In this document: piece after piece, positions 6,089-8,424 of the stretch
How the letters are laid out: the number at the start of each line of letters is the position of its first letter
How positions within the stretch are numbered: position 1 is the first letter of the stretch
DNA from: Patescibacteria group bacterium
Lineage (GTDB): Bacteria > Patescibacteriota > UBA1384 > XYA2-FULL-43-10 > CAINNR01
Assembly (NCBI GenBank): GCA_028690755.1
Contig: JAQVAO010000019.1
Coordinates: 1-8,424, forward strand
Direction of reading: 5' to 3'
Length of the DNA stretch: 8,424 bases
Program-made: the position numbers and the translations under genes
The notes under the pieces: model-generated
What the model was told of the DNA's origin: nothing
What the model saw: only the letters and a program-made list of their open reading frames with translations
Database searches by the model: none

Positions 6089-7162
6089 TTGAGGAGAGTT
6101 AACACCGGGCTTTTTGACTGTACAGGTGTTGAAGGTGTCCCGGATTGGCGTGCATTCGTTCCTGCCAGGCAGTCTGACGGAGCCGTAGGCTACGATGTGC
6201 GGGCTTGCCGAGTCCTTGACAAGGACTCGAGGCAGGTCATCGGGGACTTCCCTTACGCTATCGAGCCAGGAGGTTTCGCCCTTTTCGGTATCGGCGTGAT
6301 CATGGCGATACCCCAGGGCATACTCTGTCTGGTGAACCCGCGCAGTGGGCTAGCGACTAAGCACCATGTCGTTCTGGCCAATGGTCCGGGGACAGTAGAT
6401 CCGGACTACCGTGGCGAAATCGCCTGTTCGATGTATAACATCAGTGGGGAACCGTTCGTCGTCAACCGCGGAGACCGAATCGCCCAACTGGTCTTTGCAC
6501 CTATCGTTCTGCCACAATTCCGTTACGTTGACAGCGTCGACAAACTGCCGGTGACGACTCGGGCTGATGGTGGATTCGGCTCCACCGGTATCAGTGGTGA
6601 CGGTTTTGGCACTGCTGGCTATGACCTCGCCCTCAGACAGCTCGATATCTACTTCATGGAGGTTGTTCTGGCTACTTCTCGCCTCTCTGACTGTGTCCGT
6701 GGCTGCGAGCTAGACCTCGATGGCAGAGCTAAGCGCGATGATCGTGGTCAGCTAATCGGACAGACGAGAAGGCTGGGCTGTGTTTTCGCTCGAGGTCACA
6801 ATAGTGTGGCCACCGGATTCAATGCTCAGCATCCAGGAGCCGACTCATGTGCTGAGGTCGGCTGTCTCAGGGATGCCCGTGGCATCGAGAGCGGCACTCG
6901 ATTGGAGGTCTGCCGCGCGATCCACGCCGAACAGATGGCGATAACCAATGCGGCCAACGAGGGTTCGTCTCTCAAGGGTTGTACGATGTACTGTAACGCG
7001 GAACCCTGTCTCAACTGCGCCAAGGAGCTCACCAACATTGAGCTCGAGGCGGTCGTCATACTTGAGGGGGGCTACTCAAACACCGAGGGTCTGGATCTGG
7101 TGATGTCGGCCGGGATCCCAGTCCGAACGGTGAAGAAGGAGTGGCTACACACCGAGGGTTAA
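6089..7162 (+). CDS. Bifunctional dUTPase--dCMP deaminase fusion
   Basis: Two complete enzymes are joined in one 357-residue chain (numbered from TTG 6089). Residues 1-167 are a trimeric-type dUTP diphosphatase with all five motifs: AVGYD (32-36), PRSGLATK (84-91), GTVDPDYRGEI (101-111, Asp104 the likely catalytic water-binding residue), RGDRIAQL (127-134) and the C-terminal arm RADGGFGSTG (158-167). After a linker of about 20 residues, 188-357 form a zinc dCMP deaminase of the ComEB type: YFMEVVLATSRLSD, CAEVGCLR, then HAE (His279, Glu281) and PCLNC (Cys307, Cys310) as zinc ligands and proton shuttle. Both activities yield dUMP for thymidylate synthesis. The gene is GC-rich (58-60% in sampled lines) unlike its neighbours, has its own promoter and terminator, and sits between mraY and murD, suggesting acquisition from elsewhere. 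TTG 6071 (363 residues) is the alternative start. Domain assignments are firm; the activity of both halves is inferred. Confidence 0.93.
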   Translation: MRRVNTGLFDCTGVEGVPDWRAFVPARQSDGAVGYDVRACRVLDKDSRQVIGDFPYAIEPGGFALFGIGVIMAIPQGILCLVNPRSGLATKHHVVLANGPGTVDPDYRGEIACSMYNISGEPFVVNRGDRIAQLVFAPIVLPQFRYVDSVDKLPVTTRADGGFGSTGISGDGFGTAGYDLALRQLDIYFMEVVLATSRLSDCVRGCELDLDGRAKRDDRGQLIGQTRRLGCVFARGHNSVATGFNAQHPGADSCAEVGCLRDARGIESGTRLEVCRAIHAEQMAITNAANEGSSLKGCTMYCNAEPCLNCAKELTNIELEAVVILEGGYSNTEGLDLVMSAGIPVRTVKKEWLHTEG

Positions 7163-7171
7163 GAACATGAT

Positions 7172-7193
7172 CCCACCAAAAGGTGGGTTTTTT
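7172..7193 (+). terminator. Rho-independent terminator of the fused gene
   Basis: CCCACC (7172-7177), an AAAA loop and GGTGGG (7182-7187) form a perfect 6-bp GC-rich stem followed by six Ts (7188-7193). It begins nine bases after the stop codon and would prevent most read-through into murD. Confidence 0.9.
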
Positions 7194-7194
7194 C

Positions 7195-7223
7195 TTTCCA
7201 AATAGGCTTTTTTGAGCTAAAAT
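7195..7223 (+). promoter_or_regulatory. Promoter of murD, placed for a leaderless transcript
   Basis: TTTCCA (7195-7200, 4 of 6 consensus bases) is separated by 17 bp from TAAAAT (7218-7223, 5 of 6). Six bases later comes the murD ATG at 7230, so transcription would begin at or next to the start codon. No Shine-Dalgarno sequence lies before that ATG, which agrees with leaderless translation. The terminator just upstream makes a separate promoter necessary. Confidence 0.6.
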
Positions 7224-7229
7224 AAAACT

Positions 7230-8424
7230 ATGAATTTGGAATATTTCATAGGTAAAAATATAGCTTTGGCCGGCTTTGGTGTCGAGAATATCTCGGTTGC
7301 CAGGTTTTTGTTGAAAAACAATTTTGATTTTACCGTTCTCGATAGAGCACCAGCGAAAGATCTATTGGAGGAAGCACAAAAAATAATAAACGAAAATAAT
7401 CTAAAAAATACTTGTGGTGAAGAGTATTTATCAGATCTTAGACAATTCGATATAATTATTCGTTCTCCCGGCATTCCTTATTTAACCAAGGAGATTGTAG
7501 AGGCAAAAAATGCAGGTGCCGACATTACCTCTTCGACTAAACTGTTTTTTAAATTTTGTCCGGCAAGAATTATCGGTGTTACTGGTACGAAAGGAAAAGG
7601 TACGACCTCTTCGATAATATTTGAGATCATAAAGCAAAATTTTGAAAACTCTTCTAAAAAACAGGTCTATCTTGTTGGCAATATTGGAACGCCGTCTTTC
7701 GATGTCATTGAAAAGGTTGGCGAAAACGACCTGGTTGTTTTTGAGCTTTCTAGTTTTCAGCTGCAAGATCTGGATATCTCACCCCAGATCTCGGTCATTA
7801 CCAATTTGACAGAAGACCATTTGGATTATCATAAAACTTTAGATGAGTATCGCGGGACGAAAAAAAATATTTTGATGTGGCAGAAAGAAGCGGATTTTGC
7901 CGTAATTAATTATGATTATCCGGAATCAAAAAAATTAGAAAATGTTGGTAAGTCTAAAAAATATTTCTTTTCTGCAAAAGAAGAGTTGGAAAATGGTGCT
8001 TTTGTTGATGAAAATGGAGACGTATTTCTAACAATTGGGGGCAAGAAAAAAATTTGTTCAAAAGATGAAATTAAATTGATTGGTCGTCATAATTTGGAAA
8101 ATATTGCCGCTTCCGCGATTGTTGGCAAGTTGCTAAGCATTCCATCAGCTGAAGTTGCCGAAGCGGTAAAAAGCTTTTCCGGTTTGCCACATCGACTAGA
8201 ATTTGTCAGAGAGGTGGGCGGTGTCAAATTTTATAACGATTCTTTTTCAACTAATCCGACTCCGACTATTGCTGCAATAAGATCTTTTGCTGAGCCGATA
8301 ACATTGATATTAGGTGGCTCCAGCAAAGGTGCTGATTTTTCACAGTTGGCAGAGGAGATTAAAAAATCTTCGGTAAAAAACATTATTTTAATTGGTTTGG
8401 AAGGCAAAAGAATTTTTTCAGCCC
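7230..8424 (+). CDS. murD: UDP-N-acetylmuramoylalanine--D-glutamate ligase (MurD), 3' end outside window
   Basis: MurD adds D-glutamate to UDP-MurNAc-L-Ala in the cytoplasm, with ATP. The frame is open from ATG 7230 to the right edge, giving 398 residues out of roughly 430-450 expected. An N-terminal Rossmann-like domain (IALAGFGVENISVARFL at 11-27, then IIIRSPGIP at 75-83) precedes the ATPase P-loop GTKGKGTT at 119-126. ELSSFQL (172-178), TNLTEDHLDYH (191-201), GRHNLENIAA (285-294), SGLPHRLEFV (317-326) and the ligase signature NDSFSTNPTPTIAAI (336-350) follow, then LGGSSKGADF (361-370). No frameshift is seen. The N-terminal UDP-binding domain is intact here, unlike in the MurF of this cluster. 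The start is fixed by the family N-terminus and by the -10 element six bases upstream. More wall genes probably follow beyond the edge. Confidence 0.95.
   Translation, partial: MNLEYFIGKNIALAGFGVENISVARFLLKNNFDFTVLDRAPAKDLLEEAQKIINENNLKNTCGEEYLSDLRQFDIIIRSPGIPYLTKEIVEAKNAGADITSSTKLFFKFCPARIIGVTGTKGKGTTSSIIFEIIKQNFENSSKKQVYLVGNIGTPSFDVIEKVGENDLVVFELSSFQLQDLDISPQISVITNLTEDHLDYHKTLDEYRGTKKNILMWQKEADFAVINYDYPESKKLENVGKSKKYFFSAKEELENGAFVDENGDVFLTIGGKKKICSKDEIKLIGRHNLENIAASAIVGKLLSIPSAEVAEAVKSFSGLPHRLEFVREVGGVKFYNDSFSTNPTPTIAAIRSFAEPITLILGGSSKGADFSQLAEEIKKSSVKNIILIGLEGKRIFSA

Noticed and set aside
7482..7766. 94-codon minus-strand reading frame inside murD
   Set aside because: It is a shadow of murD, which has clear family motifs on the plus strand over the same bases.
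1..8424. CRISPR array, insertion sequence, tRNA or rRNA gene
   Set aside because: No regularly spaced repeats, transposase motifs or RNA-gene signatures were seen on either strand.

Overview
The window (8,424 bases) holds most of a division and cell-wall (dcw/mra) cluster, read entirely on the plus strand. Chromosomal genes are AT-rich, tightly packed and bacterial in type. The gene set and style suggest a bacterium with a peptidoglycan wall, most likely a small-genome lineage such as Patescibacteria/CPR: a MurF without its usual N-terminal domain, a single-chain glycyl-tRNA synthetase, and apparent starts without Shine-Dalgarno sites. The lineage is inference; no rRNA or marker alignment is available here.

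Layout: (1) 2-670, the 3' part of glyS (glycyl-tRNA synthetase), closed by a strong intrinsic terminator. (2) 671-924, a regulatory region with a perfect DnaA box, a TTGACA-17-TAATAT promoter and four 10-bp-spaced TGG repeats that look like the MraZ operator. (3) mraZ (925-1356). (4) 1357-1532, a gene-free gap with an 18-bp inverted repeat enclosing alternative hairpins, where rsmH (mraW) usually lies. (5) An ftsL-like gene (1533-1913), ftsI (1973-3706), murF (3719-4984) and mraY (5004-6017). murE, usually between ftsI and murF, is absent. (6) 6015-7193, a separate unit with its own promoter and terminator, carrying one GC-rich gene that fuses a trimeric-type dUTPase to a dCMP deaminase. (7) murD (7230 to the right edge), with its own promoter placed as if for a leaderless mRNA.

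How the genes work together: MraZ probably represses the operon promoter. The FtsL-like protein and FtsI belong to the septal wall synthesis machinery. MurD and MurF add D-Glu and D-Ala-D-Ala to the UDP-MurNAc peptide, and MraY moves the finished phospho-MurNAc-pentapeptide onto undecaprenyl phosphate. The fused dUTPase-dCMP deaminase does not belong to that pathway: both halves make dUMP, the precursor of dTMP. Its base composition (58-60% GC in sampled 60-base lines, against 25-43% in sampled neighbouring lines) marks it as a probable horizontally acquired insertion. This fusion and the structured rsmH-site gap are the two most unusual things in the window.
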